The notes below the pieces were generated by a model that saw only the letters and a list, made by a program, of their open reading frames with translations, was not told the origin of the DNA and did no database searches. From NCBI GenBank assembly GCA_963750935.1, contig CAVVSR010000013.1:558001-622000 (forward strand): 64,000 bases of DNA, in the 5' to 3' direction. A program made the translations under genes and the position numbers. Each line of letters begins with the position of its first letter. Position 1 is the first letter of the stretch. The stretch is from JACCXG01 sp963750935 (GTDB lineage: Bacteria; Acidobacteriota; Vicinamibacteria; Vicinamibacterales; 2-12-FULL-66-21). Below are positions 1-8,258 of the stretch, piece by piece.

Positions 1-3000
1 GTAAGGAGCGCCGACGATGGTCTGCTTCTGCGCGGTGAACAGATCGGGGCGAACGATGATGTTCGCGATGCCGGTTTCGTCTTCGAGCGTGAGGAAGACG
101 AAGCCCTTGGCGGTGCCAGGCCGCTGGCGCGTGATGACCGCGCCGGCGACACGGACACGGCGGCCGTTCCGGCCGCGCGGCAGATCGGCCGCGCGCAGCA
201 CGCCGCGCAGCGCCAGCTCCATCCTGCGCAGGGCGAGCGGGTGCGGCCCGATCGTCAGGCTCGAACCGGAGTAATCGGCCAGCAGCCGCTCGCTCGGCGT
301 CATCGGGCGGAGAGGCGACTTCGCTGACGTCGACGGGACTGGCTCGGGACTCGGGGCGGCGGGATTCGGGACTCGGGACTGCATCCTCTTGATCCGAGTC
401 GCGGAACAATTCTCCCGCGGGGCGAATCGCCCGCTCGATCTGCCACAGCGCGCTTCGCCGATCGTGGCCGAAGCCGTTCAGGGCGCCAATCTCCGCCAGC
501 GTCGCCAGCTCGTCGCGGCGGGTCCCGGTCCGCGCGATCAGATCTTCGATGGACGCGAAACGACGCGGGACGCGAGACTCGGGACTCGGGATTCGGGATT
601 CGGGATTCGGGACTCGGGATTGAGGATTCCATTCATGCGCGCAGATGTTGCAGAACCAGCCGCCGTCCGGCGTCGCCTCGATCATCGACGCATCGTCGCA
701 GCCGCATTTCGAGCATCTTTTTTCAATGCTCGCGGGGCCCCACCCCCGCTCGCGCTCGCTCGGCGGCCAGCCTTCGGCCGGCTGCCCTCCGGCGCCTCGC
801 TCGGGCCGCAGGCGCTGCTGTCCCGAGTCTCCAGTCCCAGATCCCGGCGTGTTAGCGATCGCCTGCCCGACCTCGGCGCGCAAGCCATTCACATACATCA
901 AGCCAAGGCGGACGCGGCCATCGTCGTCGACGCGGCACAGCCAGTCCGACTCCTCGACGTCGATCGGCGCGAAGTGGACGCCGCGGCGCTGCGCGTCCTT
1001 CACCAGGGTCGCCGGGTGATAGAACCCCATCGGCTGGTTGTTCAGCATCGCGGTGTAGAACGCCGCCGGATAGTGCGCCTTCAGGAACGCGCTCGCGTAG
1101 ACCAGCAGCGCGAAGCTCGCGGCGTGCGACTCCGGGAAGCCGTACAGCGCGAACGACGTGATCGACCGCAGGATCTCTTCCGCCGCGTCGCCGACGATGC
1201 CGTTGCGTTCCATTCCCGCGCGCAGCTTGCCTTCGACCTGGTGCATCCGCTTCTCGGATCGCTTGAAGCCGAACGCGCGCCGCAGCTCCTCCGCCTCGCC
1301 GCCCGAGAAGCCGGCCGCCACCATCGCCATGCGGAGCAGCTGCTCCTGGAACAGCGGCACGCCCAGCGTGCGCTGCAGGATCGGCTGCAGCGACGGATGC
1401 GGATACGCGACCCGCTCCACGCCCTGGCGCCGCTTCAGGTAGGGATGCACCATCTGCCCGACGATCGGTCCCGGCCTGATGATCGCGACCTCGACGACGA
1501 TGTCGTAGAAGCAGGTGGGACGCAGCCGCGGCAGCGTCGCCATCTGCGCGCGCGACTCGACCTGGAAGATCCCGACGGTGTCCGCCTCCTGCAGCATCTT
1601 GTAGACGGCGGGATCGTTCGGCGGCAGGTGGGCGAGGTCGACGCGCGGCGCGCGCGTGCCCTCGGGCTGCGCGGCGTCAACTCCCAATTCCCAATTCCCA
1701 ACTTCCAAGTCGTTTGGGAGTTGGGAGTTGGGAGTTGGAAGTTGATGGTTCACCAGATACAACGCGTCCTGGATGACCGCCATCATTTTTCCCGGTCGCG
1801 GGGCCCCACCCCCGCTCCCTGCTGCCTCGGGGCTCGCAGACTCGCCCTCGGCAGCGGCCGCAGGCGCTCCCGCGTGCGTGTTATTCACCAGGTGCAAGGC
1901 ATCCTGGATTACAGCCATCATGCCCAGGCCCAGTAAATCCACCTTTATCAGGCCCATGTCGGCGCAGTCGTCCTTGTCCCACTGCACGACGACGCGGCCG
2001 GGCATGCTGGCGTTCTCGAGCGGGACGACCTCGTCGAGCCGTCCCTGGCACATCACCATGCCGCCCGAGTGCTGGCCGAGATGCCGCGGCAGATCCTGGA
2101 TGCGCTGCCACAGCTGGCCGAAGAGCTGCACCGTCGCGTCGTGCGCGTCGATGCCGACTTCGCGCAGGTCGCGCTCGAGCGAGTCCTGCGGATCGACCCA
2201 TTCGAAATGGTTCATCACCCGCGCCAGCCGGTCGATCTGCGCCGGCTCGAGCGACAGCACCTTCCCCACTTCGCGCGCGGCACTGCGCCCGCGATAGGTG
2301 ATCACGTTGGCGGTCATCGCCGCGCCGAGCTTCCCGTACTTCTGGTACATGTGCTGGATCACCTGCTCGCGCCGGTCGCCGCTCGGCAGGTCGAGATCGA
2401 TGTCCGGCCACTCGCCGCGCTCTTCGGACAGGAACCGCTCGAACAGCAGCTCCATCCCGATCGGATCGACGGCGGTGATCCCGAGGCTGTAGCACACGGC
2501 GCTGTTGGCAGCCGAGCCGCGCCCCTGCACCAGGATGTCGTGCTGGCGGCAGTACTTGACGATGTCCCAGACGATCAGGAAGTAGCCGGCGAGATCCAGC
2601 TTCTCGATCAGGTCGAGCTCGCGCTCGATCTGCCGCCGCGCGCGATCGTCGTAGGGGCGATATCGCTCGCGCGCGCCAATCTGCGTCATCGTCCGCAGGA
2701 ACGACGCCATCGTCTCGCCGCGCGGCACCGGATACTCCGGGAACCGGTAGCCGAGATCGGCCATCGTGTACTCGATGCGATCCGCGAGCGCCCGGCTGGC
2801 CGCGATCGCCTGCGGCAGGTCCGAGAACAGCCGCGCCATCGCGTCCGGCGATTTCAGGTAGCGCTCCGCGTTGCAGCTGAGGCGACGGCCGGCACGCTCG
2901 AGCGTGGTCTTGTGCCGGATGCAGGTGAGCACGTCGTAGAGCGGCCGATCGGACGGCTCGGCAAAGCGCACGCCGTTGGTGGCGAGCACCGGCACATGGA

Positions 3001-3643
3001 ACGCCGCGGCGAGCTCGCGCAGCAGCTGGTTGTCCCACTCCTGCTCGCGCAGCAGGTGCCGCTGCAGCTCGACGTAGACCTGCGGCGCGCCGAACACGCC
3101 GACGATTCGATCGACGACGCCGCCGACCCCGAAGCGGCCGCCGTCGATCGCGGTGCGGCCGGCCAGCGCGATCAGGCCGCCGACGCAGCCGTCGAGATCG
3201 TCGAAGGTCAGCGCCCCCTCCCCCTTCGCCGCCCGCAGCTTCATCGTCGTGATCAGGCGGCAGAGATTGCGGTAGCCCTCACGCGATTCGATGAGCACCG
3301 GCAGCTGGAGCAGCCGCTGATCCGGGCGCGCCGGCGGGGCTGCCGGCGCGGCGCGGCCGGCGGCGGCGTACCGCATCCCGCGCGCCCCCGGCTTGGCCCG
3401 GCTGCCGGCCGCCGGCGGCGGTTCGGCGCTCGCGGTGCTGAGCGTCAGCTCGGCGCCGACGATCGCCTTGATGCCGGCACGCCGCGCCGCCAGGTGAAAA
3501 CGCGGCGCGCCATAGACGCCGTCCCGATCGAGCAGCGCCAGCGCCGGGTAGCCGAGATCGACGGCGCGCTCAATCAGCGCCTCGGGCAGCGAGGCGCCGT
3601 CGAGAAAGGAAAACGCGGAGGCAGCGTGCAGTTCGATGTACAT
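1..3643 (-). CDS. dnaE2: Error-prone DNA polymerase DnaE2 (ImuC), 3' end outside window
   Basis: C-family DNA polymerase III alpha homologue for SOS translesion synthesis, acting with ImuA and ImuB encoded just upstream. From ATG at 3643 it begins MYIELHAASAFSFLDGASLP, the PHP domain; later come LLGLGMMAVIQDAL, FQVESRAQMATLPR, HAASFALLVYASAFLKAHYPAAFYTAMLNNQ, and near the window edge MTPSERLLADY plus an OB-fold-like segment (GTAKGFVFLTLEDETG). More than 1210 codons lie in the window against roughly 1050-1100 aa expected for the family. The surplus matches two inserted blocks: one at about 1640-1890 (a duplicated segment, a GC-rich element and a TTGGGAG hairpin) and one at about 566-848 (heptads, a C-x2-C...C-x2-C zinc ribbon and a GC-rich element). 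Both keep the frame. The terminal part (ATG-like codon at 303) is in a different frame, and the shift falls in heptad repeats at 335-380. Identity is secure; intactness is doubtful. Confidence 0.88.
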   Translation of the reverse strand, partial: MYIELHAASAFSFLDGASLPEALIERAVDLGYPALALLDRDGVYGAPRFHLAARRAGIKAIVGAELTLSTASAEPPPAAGSRAKPGARGMRYAAAGRAAPAAPPARPDQRLLQLPVLIESREGYRNLCRLITTMKLRAAKGEGALTFDDLDGCVGGLIALAGRTAIDGGRFGVGGVVDRIVGVFGAPQVYVELQRHLLREQEWDNQLLRELAAAFHVPVLATNGVRFAEPSDRPLYDVLTCIRHKTTLERAGRRLSCNAERYLKSPDAMARLFSDLPQAIAASRALADRIEYTMADLGYRFPEYPVPRGETMASFLRTMTQIGARERYRPYDDRARRQIERELDLIEKLDLAGYFLIVWDIVKYCRQHDILVQGRGSAANSAVCYSLGITAVDPIGMELLFERFLSEERGEWPDIDLDLPSGDRREQVIQHMYQKYGKLGAAMTANVITYRGRSAAREVGKVLSLEPAQIDRLARVMNHFEWVDPQDSLERDLREVGIDAHDATVQLFGQLWQRIQDLPRHLGQHSGGMVMCQGRLDEVVPLENASMPGRVVVQWDKDDCADMGLIKVDLLGLGMMAVIQDALHLVNNTHAGAPAAAAEGESASPEAAGSGGGAPRPGKMMAVIQDALYLVNHQLPTPNSQLPNDLEVGNWELGVDAAQPEGTRAPRVDLAHLPPNDPAVYKMLQEADTVGIFQVESRAQMATLPRLRPTCFYDIVVEVAIIRPGPIVGQMVHPYLKRRQGVERVAYPHPSLQPILQRTLGVPLFQEQLLRMAMVAAGFSGGEAEELRRAFGFKRSEKRMHQVEGKLRAGMERNGIVGDAAEEILRSITSFALYGFPESHAASFALLVYASAFLKAHYPAAFYTAMLNNQPMGFYHPATLVKDAQRRGVHFAPIDVEESDWLCRVDDDGRVRLGLMYVNGLRAEVGQAIANTPGSGTGDSGQQRLRPERGAGGQPAEGWPPSERERGWGPASIEKRCSKCGCDDASMIEATPDGGWFCNICAHEWNPQSRVPNPESRIPSPESRVPRRFASIEDLIARTGTRRDELATLAEIGALNGFGHDRRSALWQIERAIRPAGELFRDSDQEDAVPSPESRRPESRASPVDVSEVASPPDDAERAAAGRLLRFEPDDRAAPARPAQDGAGAARRAARGRSAARPERPPCPCRRRGHHAPAAWHRQGLRLPHARRRNRHREHHRSPRSVHRAEADHRRRSL
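335..380. repeat. GGGACTC heptad repeats in dnaE2, at a frame change
   Basis: Units GGGACTG, GGGACTC, GGGATTC, GGGACTC with a short GC interruption. Upstream dnaE2 sequence (ALWQIERAIRPAGELF) is read in the start-codon frame, while the conserved SPLRPMTPSERLL segment just after the repeats is one frame off. A net gain of one 7-nt unit (7 = 1 mod 3) would explain it. Confidence 0.7.
566..628. repeat. Nine-unit heptad array inside dnaE2 (CGGGATT type)
   Basis: Nine consecutive units in perfect 7-nt phase: CGGGACG, CGAGACT, CGGGACT, three CGGGATT, CGGGACT, CGGGATT, GAGGATT. The 63 nt add 21 residues rich in Ser-Arg-Pro between a zinc ribbon and the conserved RRFASIEDL motif of DnaE2, in frame. 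An array of opposite orientation lies at 821-848, so the two bracket the intervening 730-820 GC element and the zinc ribbon. Confidence 0.8.
731..820. repeat. GC-rich dispersed element, copy 1 (inside dnaE2)
   Basis: Shares the core GCGGGGCCCCACCCCCGCTC and the far-end GGCCGCAGGCGC-like segment with a second copy at 1796-1874 in the same gene; a related GGGGCCCC-centred copy is at about 35650-35750. In dnaE2 it is read in frame as a Gly/Pro/Arg-rich stretch. Confidence 0.65.
821..848. repeat. Short heptad array TCCCGAG (inverted relative to 566-628)
   Basis: Four 7-nt units: TCCCGAG, TCTCCAG, TCCCAGA, TCCCGGC. Opposite in orientation to the 566-628 array. Together they look like the two arms of one 283-bp insertion in dnaE2. 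Confidence 0.6.
1678..1744. repeat. TTGGGAG heptad hairpin inserted in frame in dnaE2
   Basis: Two 31-nt arms (1678-1708 and 1714-1744), each made of TTGGGAG/TTGGGAA/TTGGAAG heptads in opposite orientation, separated by 5 nt. The arms pair with four mismatches, all G/A transitions. It is translated in dnaE2 as a segment containing NSQLPNDLEVGNWELGVD, between LVNH and the conserved VDLAHLPPNDPAVYKML. Confidence 0.88.
1796..1874. repeat. GC-rich dispersed element, copy 2 (inside dnaE2)
   Basis: Second copy of the GGGGCCCC-centred element. It is flanked by a near-duplicate of 39 bp of dnaE2 coding sequence (MMAVIQDALHLVN and MMAVIQDALYLVN; about 32 of 39 bases identical, differences mostly at third positions), as if the insertion duplicated its target. 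Confidence 0.65.
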
Positions 3644-3670
3644 CGCGGGACACGGGCGCGGCACGCCACC

Positions 3671-5342
3671 TCAATCGAAGACACCCTCGAGAAACCACTG
3701 ATCGCTGTCGCGATCGTGGTAGAGCCGGCAGACGGCGCCATCGCCCAGCGCCACGTCCCATTCGTCGCGATTCCACCGGACCGGATCCCACCAGCCGCCG
3801 GACGTCCGCCACGGCCCCGCCGCCTGCAGCACGATTCCGCCCGGCATGCGCTGCCGATCGATCGCGACCCGCACCGGCCGGCCGCTTTCAACCGCGACGC
3901 GGACCGCAATCGGCGGACGGAAGCGACGGAGAGCCGGATCAACTCCCAACTCCCAACTTCCAACTCCCAACTTGTTGTTCGGGAGAGCGGGGTGAAAGTC
4001 GAAGCGACCTGGCTGGTTGCCTCGGCCTTCCACCCAGAAGGTTCGAACCACCCGTTTTGGGAGTTGGGAGTTGCCCGCCGCCGCTTGCCCCATCGAATGC
4101 TCGGCAAGCTCTGGCGAGGTCTCGCCGTAGCGCGCAAACGGGTTGCGCGGAGGCGGAGGCGTTGGGAGTTGATCGACTCTCCCTGAACGCCACCGGCCCC
4201 ATGACGAACCCGTCGGGGCGATGGGTGTCGAGCAGCACCGGCGATCCGCAGCGCGACTCGCCGACGAGCGCGCCGAGGCGCGCCATCAGCGTCGCCATCG
4301 TTTCCGGCGACGGCACCGCGCGCTCGAGCAGCGAATACTGGACGACGCGGCCAGGCGCCGGATCGATCTCGATCGACACGATGTCGATCGCCGCCGCCGG
4401 GGGATGCGATTCCAGATCGAGGAGCAGCAGCGTGCGCAGGACGCGCGGATCGCGCATCGGCGCCGGCAGCTGCAGCACCCGGACGTGCGTGGTCCGATCG
4501 GTGAGGCGCAGCGCGAGGTGGAGGGCCACGGCGCCGCGATCGGCCTGCTCGAGGGCCGCCGCCAGCGGGTCCAGCAGCCGCGCGAACACGAACGACAACG
4601 GCTCGAGCGTCTCGATCGGCCATTCGAGCTGGCACGACTCGACGAAGCGCCGCACGCCCGGGTCGGGAATGAGCGGCCGCGGATCGAGGCCGCGCGCCAG
4701 CCGCTGCGCGGCGACGCCGGCCGGACCGAGCCGGGCCGACAGATCCGCCGCCGGCAGCGCCGCGAGCTCGCCGATCGTTGACAGGCCCCAGCGGCGCAGC
4801 ACGTCGAAGAGGCGGACGCGTGAGGCCTGGGCCGCCGCGCCCGACGTCGACGACGGGCGGGCGGCGATCGCCGCGGCGTCCACGTCCATCGTCCACTGCT
4901 CGAGCACGCCGAGCGGCACCTCGCGCAGCGCCGTTTCCGGCTCGCCGATGGCGACCGTCGCGCCCGCCTGCGCGCGGGCGAGCAGGACGGCGGCGATCTG
5001 CGAGACGGCTACGGCCACGCGCGGCGCGCCGGCCTGTACGAGATCGGCCGCGATCGCCGCCGGCGTCCCGAGCAGCCGCTGCAGCCCGGAGACGTCGAGC
5101 ACCACCGTGCCGCCGGGAGACCGCTCGATGCGCGGCGAGAAATCATGCGCGATCGCCGCCAGCCGATCGACCGCGGCGCCGTGCAGCGCGGCATACAGCG
5201 CGCACGGCGGTCCGGAGGACGGCACCTGCCGCGAGGCAATCGGTCCCCCCTGCGGCAGGACCGTGGCCGCCGACGTCAGGACTTCGTCAGGCCCGACGTC
5301 CGGAATCGAGGGTGTCAGATCGTCGTACGAGGGGATGCGCAT
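3671..5342 (-). CDS. imuB: ImuB, DinB-like Y-family polymerase homologue, interrupted by a repeat element
   Basis: Hub protein of the ImuA-ImuB-DnaE2 mutasome. The N-terminal part (frame starting at ATG 5342) shows FSPRIERSPGGTVVLDVSGL, RWGLSTIGELAALPAADLSARLG, and the family-typical LQLPAPMRDPRVLRTLLLLDLESHPP. The C-terminal DUF6504-like part (GPWRTSGGWWD, WDVALGDGAVCRLYHD, WFLEGVFD, stop at 3671) is in another frame. Between them lies a 238-bp inverted-repeat element (3937-4174). Deleting it exactly joins VAFRES to PALRRFRPPIAVRV in a single frame. As written, translation of the N-terminal part would stop at 3939 after 467 codons. It begins 9 bp after the imuA stop and ends 27 bp before dnaE2. 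The first ~45 residues resemble nothing I recognise; a GTG a little downstream is possible. Confidence 0.85.
3937..4174. mobile_element. 238-bp heptad inverted-repeat element inserted in imuB
   Basis: Termini are perfect inverted repeats GATCAACTCCCAAC and GTTGGGAGTTGATC. The right arm has several TTGGGAG units (3941-3975); an inner left arm is at 4058-4077, a further 84 bp follow, then the outer arm 4161-4174. The core (3977-4057) is clearly related to the core of the element at 43606-43760: in the imuB-sense strand both contain TTCTGGGT-GAA, CCxGGTCGC, CTxTCxCGAAC and end in TTGGGAG. No transposase is encoded. The element length is 1 mod 3 and it shifts the host frame by exactly that amount. 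Confidence 0.8.
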
Positions 5343-5351
5343 GATCGACCG

Positions 5352-6038
5352 TCAAGCGAAGCCCTGGACGCGCGCCGAGACGATGCGGGGGCGGACGGTG
5401 AGGCCGTGCAGCCGGCGTGAGCGCGTGCTGTCGCCGGCCCATTCACCGCGACGGTCGCCTGACGGATCGAGCGCGATCGTGACGCCGCCGGCGCTGCGCG
5501 CAATGTGCTCGGCGCCGGCAATCAGCGCCACGGTCTGGCTGCCTTCGATCACGCGCGACAGCCGCATCCAGGTGGTATGCGGAAACCGCCGGAGATCGGG
5601 CGGACGCGCATCGGCGAGATCGAACACGACGACCCCGAAGCCTCCGGCCTGGAGCACGAGGTTCATCGCCTTCAACGCCCGATCGGCCTGCCCGGCATCG
5701 CGGATCCAGAGCAGGCGCTGGAGATCGACGCCGGCGGCGGCCGCGGATGCCGGATCGAATCGATCGTGGGTATCGACGATCGCGACGACTTCCCCGCGCG
5801 CGGTTGCGGCGGCGGCAATCGCGGCGACGAGCGTCGCCCGCCCCGACGAGCGGGCGCCGACGATCTCGGACAGCTGACCGCGGCGAAGGCCGCCGTCGAG
5901 CAGGGCGTCGAGCGCCGGCGAGCCCGTCGAGGCCAGCCGATCCTCATCCGTGGCCCGCCAGGATGCCGACGAGGTCAGCGTGACGTCGAGCTTCCGCGCC
6001 CGCAACAACGATTCGAGTTCTGCCCGCGCCGCGCTCAT
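5352..6038 (-). CDS. imuA: ImuA, RecA-like mutasome protein
   Basis: 228 aa from ATG 6038 (MSAARAELESLLRARKLDV); a longer frame to 6095 adds nothing conserved. It has the RecA/SulA-like fold seen in ImuA: GSPALDALLDGGLRRGQLSEIVG, then a Walker-A-like loop GARSSGRATL in which the usual Lys is Arg, then AGGFGVVVFDLAD in the Walker B position. First gene of the imuA-imuB-dnaE2 operon, transcribed away from the MFS gene with about 110 bp between the two starts, which should hold the SOS promoter. I do not recognise a LexA site there. Confidence 0.85.
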   Translation of the reverse strand: MSAARAELESLLRARKLDVTLTSSASWRATDEDRLASTGSPALDALLDGGLRRGQLSEIVGARSSGRATLVAAIAAAATARGEVVAIVDTHDRFDPASAAAAGVDLQRLLWIRDAGQADRALKAMNLVLQAGGFGVVVFDLADARPPDLRRFPHTTWMRLSRVIEGSQTVALIAGAEHIARSAGGVTIALDPSGDRRGEWAGDSTRSRRLHGLTVRPRIVSARVQGFA

Positions 6039-6147
6039 TTTCGTGTTTTCTTCGCCTTCGCCGGGGAGTATAGCCGCCCCCCGCGCGGAGATCAAGCGAA
6101 CCCGTTACCTGAAACACATCAATGGTTTGCGATTAATATGTGGAGGC

Positions 6148-7368
6148 TTGCCCGTCCAGTCGAACCTCCGCCGCGCGCTCGCGGCGTTTGCCTACCGTGA
6201 CTTCCGGGTCCTCTGGTTCGGCGCATTCACGTCGACCGTCGGCACCTGGATGCAGAAGGTCGCGCAGAGCTGGCTCATCTTCGACCTGACCCAGTCGTCC
6301 TTCTACCTCGGCCTGGACGACTTCCTCGGACAGCTGCCCATCCTCCTGCTGACGCTGCTCGGCGGCGTGATTGCCGATCGCCACGATCGCAAGCAGCTGC
6401 TGCTGGTGTCGCAGTACGTGCAGATGGCGACGGCGCTCGTCCTCGCCGCGCTCGTCTTCTGGAACCTCATTACCATCTGGCACATCCTCGCGCTGTCGTT
6501 CGCCACCGGCATCGCGCAGGCGTTCGGCGGCCCCGCCTATCAGTCGCTGGTGCCGACGCTGGTCGAACGCAAGGATCTGCCGAACGCGATCGCGCTCAAC
6601 TCGATCCAGTTCAACCTGGCGCGCGTCTTCGGTCCGCTGCTGGCCGGCGCGACGCTGGCGGCGTTCGGGACGGCGATGTGCTTCGGGTTGAACGCGCTGT
6701 CGTTCCTCGTGGTGATCGTCGCGCTGATGTCGCTGAGCGTGAAGCACATCCGGCCGGCCGAGCGGAAGCCGATCCTGCACGAGCTCAAGGGCGGGCTGCG
6801 CTACGTCCGCGGCGAGCCGTCGATCGTCGCGCTCACCGTGCTGGCGTCGCTGACGACGTTTCTCGGCCTGCCGCTGCTGACGTTCCTGCCGGTGTTCGCG
6901 CGCGAGGTCTTCCACGGCGACGTCGGCCGCTACAGCGAGATGATGGCCTACTCCGGCGCCGGCGCCGTCGTCGGCGCGCTGGTCACGGCGTGGCTCGGCA
7001 AGTTCAAGCACATGGGCCTGACCGTGCTGCTGGTGCAGCTGCTGTTCGGGGTGTTCCTGACCGCGTTCGCGATCTCGCGCGTCGGCTGGTTGAGCAACCT
7101 GCTGCTGTTCCTCGACGGCGCCGCGCTGCTGATGGTCTTCTCGATGACCGCGTCGCTGGTGCAGCTGATCGTCCCGGACCACCTGCGCGGCCGGGTCATG
7201 AGCATCTACATGGTGGCGTTCCGCGGCGGCATGCCGCTCGGCAGCCTGTGGGGCGGCTACGCCGCGACGCTCAGCTCAGCGCCGTATGTGCTCGCCGTCA
7301 ACGGCGTGCTGCTGGCGCTGGTCGCGATCTACTTTCTCGTGCGGAGTCATGGGATAAGGGAGCTGTGA
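6148..7368 (+). CDS. MFS transporter, EntS-like exporter family
   Basis: About 406 aa, 10-12 hydrophobic segments, starting YRDFRVLWFGAFTSTVGTWMQKVAQSWLIFDLT, typical of the MFS_3/enterobactin-exporter group. The loop 2-3 motif reads GGVIADRHDRKQLLL, and PDHLRGRVMSIYMVAFRGGMPLG lies near the C-terminus. Substrate unknown. Start: the open frame reaches back to 5950, but this would overlap imuA. TTG 6148 lies just after GGAGG (spacing is short) and begins right before the conserved N-terminus; TTG 6127 is an alternative. It is followed at once by an ACGTGC heptad array. Confidence 0.8.
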   Translation: MPVQSNLRRALAAFAYRDFRVLWFGAFTSTVGTWMQKVAQSWLIFDLTQSSFYLGLDDFLGQLPILLLTLLGGVIADRHDRKQLLLVSQYVQMATALVLAALVFWNLITIWHILALSFATGIAQAFGGPAYQSLVPTLVERKDLPNAIALNSIQFNLARVFGPLLAGATLAAFGTAMCFGLNALSFLVVIVALMSLSVKHIRPAERKPILHELKGGLRYVRGEPSIVALTVLASLTTFLGLPLLTFLPVFAREVFHGDVGRYSEMMAYSGAGAVVGALVTAWLGKFKHMGLTVLLVQLLFGVFLTAFAISRVGWLSNLLLFLDGAALLMVFSMTASLVQLIVPDHLRGRVMSIYMVAFRGGMPLGSLWGGYAATLSSAPYVLAVNGVLLALVAIYFLVRSHGIREL

Positions 7369-7545
7369 GCACGTGCTACGTGCCACGTGCCACGTGCGAC
7401 GTGCACGTGCGCGTGCTACGTGCGCGTGCTACGTGCGACGTGCTCACGTGCCCGTGCCAGTGCACGTGGCACGTAAGCACGCGCACGTAGCACGTCGCAC
7501 GTGCACGTTGCACGTAGCACGTCGCACGTGCACATGCACGTCACG
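7369..7545. repeat. ACGTGC heptad inverted array (177 bp)
   Basis: Left half built of TACGTGC/CACGTGC/GACGTGC units, right half of the complement (GCACGTA/GCACGTC/GCACGTG), meeting near 7460. It fills the whole space between the stop codons of two convergent genes, so it may form a large hairpin in both transcripts. Confidence 0.85.
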
Positions 7546-8241
7546 TCAGCTCACAATCCAGAACACGCCCAGCGCCATCGAGCTGAACGCCATCAGCAGG
7601 CCGGCGGCCTGACCGAGGCGGGCGGCGACGGCGGCGGACATCAGCCGCGCGAAGGCGACGCCGAACAGCGACATCGACAGCAGGATCCCCACGCCGAACA
7701 CCGCAATCAATACCAGCAGCGACCACAGTGACGCGGCCGCCGCCACGTCGAGGCGGTCGCCGAACGGCGCCAGCATCGTCAGCGCCCGCAGGCTGCTGAG
7801 CGCGAACGCGGCGCCGAGGATCGTCGGCAGGTGCGAGTGCGCCGAGGCCAGCGGGTGGCGATCGGCGCGGCCGATGTGCAGGTGCCAGTGCGCGGCCGGG
7901 TCGTGGCCGTGCTCGTGGGAGTGGCCGTAGATCCGTCCGGCCCGGACGCCCCAGAGCCCGATCCCGCCCAGCACGATCAGCAGCATCCCGCCGAGGACCT
8001 CGCCGGCGCGCTCGAACACGACCGGCAGCGACCAGCCCAGCGCGATCAGCGCGGCGGCGCCGAGCGCGAGCAGCAGCGCGTGGCCGATCGCAAAGCGGAC
8101 CGCGACGCCGAGCGCGCGGCTGCGCTGCACGGCGGCGGTCTCCGCCGCGCCGCCCACCGACAACGCGGCGATCGCCATCAGGTGATCGGCGCCGAGGCCG
8201 TGCAGGAATCCGAGGAAGAGAGCCGAGGCGAGAAGGATCAC
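7546..8241 (-). CDS. NicO/UreH-type nickel-cobalt permease-like membrane protein
   Basis: 231 aa, about six membrane segments. The first contains HGLGADHLMAIAALSVGG, the His-x4-Asp-His motif of Ni/Co transporters and UreH-type proteins. A His-rich cytoplasmic loop (YGHSHEHGHDPAAHWHLH) could bind metal. Probably moves Ni or Co, or another divalent metal; substrate is inference. It lies 17 bp after the DsbD-like gene on the same strand and may be co-transcribed with it. Confidence 0.75.
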   Translation of the reverse strand: MILLASALFLGFLHGLGADHLMAIAALSVGGAAETAAVQRSRALGVAVRFAIGHALLLALGAAALIALGWSLPVVFERAGEVLGGMLLIVLGGIGLWGVRAGRIYGHSHEHGHDPAAHWHLHIGRADRHPLASAHSHLPTILGAAFALSSLRALTMLAPFGDRLDVAAAASLWSLLVLIAVFGVGILLSMSLFGVAFARLMSAAVAARLGQAAGLLMAFSSMALGVFWIVS

Positions 8242-8258
8242 GGGGACGATGGTCGCAG

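Noticed and set aside
4030..4045. GGTTCGAACC, looks like a tRNA T-loop
   Set aside because: Self-complementary part of the repeat element in imuB; no acceptor, D or anticodon stems around it.
6038..6148. LexA operator between imuA and the MFS gene
   Set aside because: Expected by function, but no known LexA consensus is recognisable, so not annotated.
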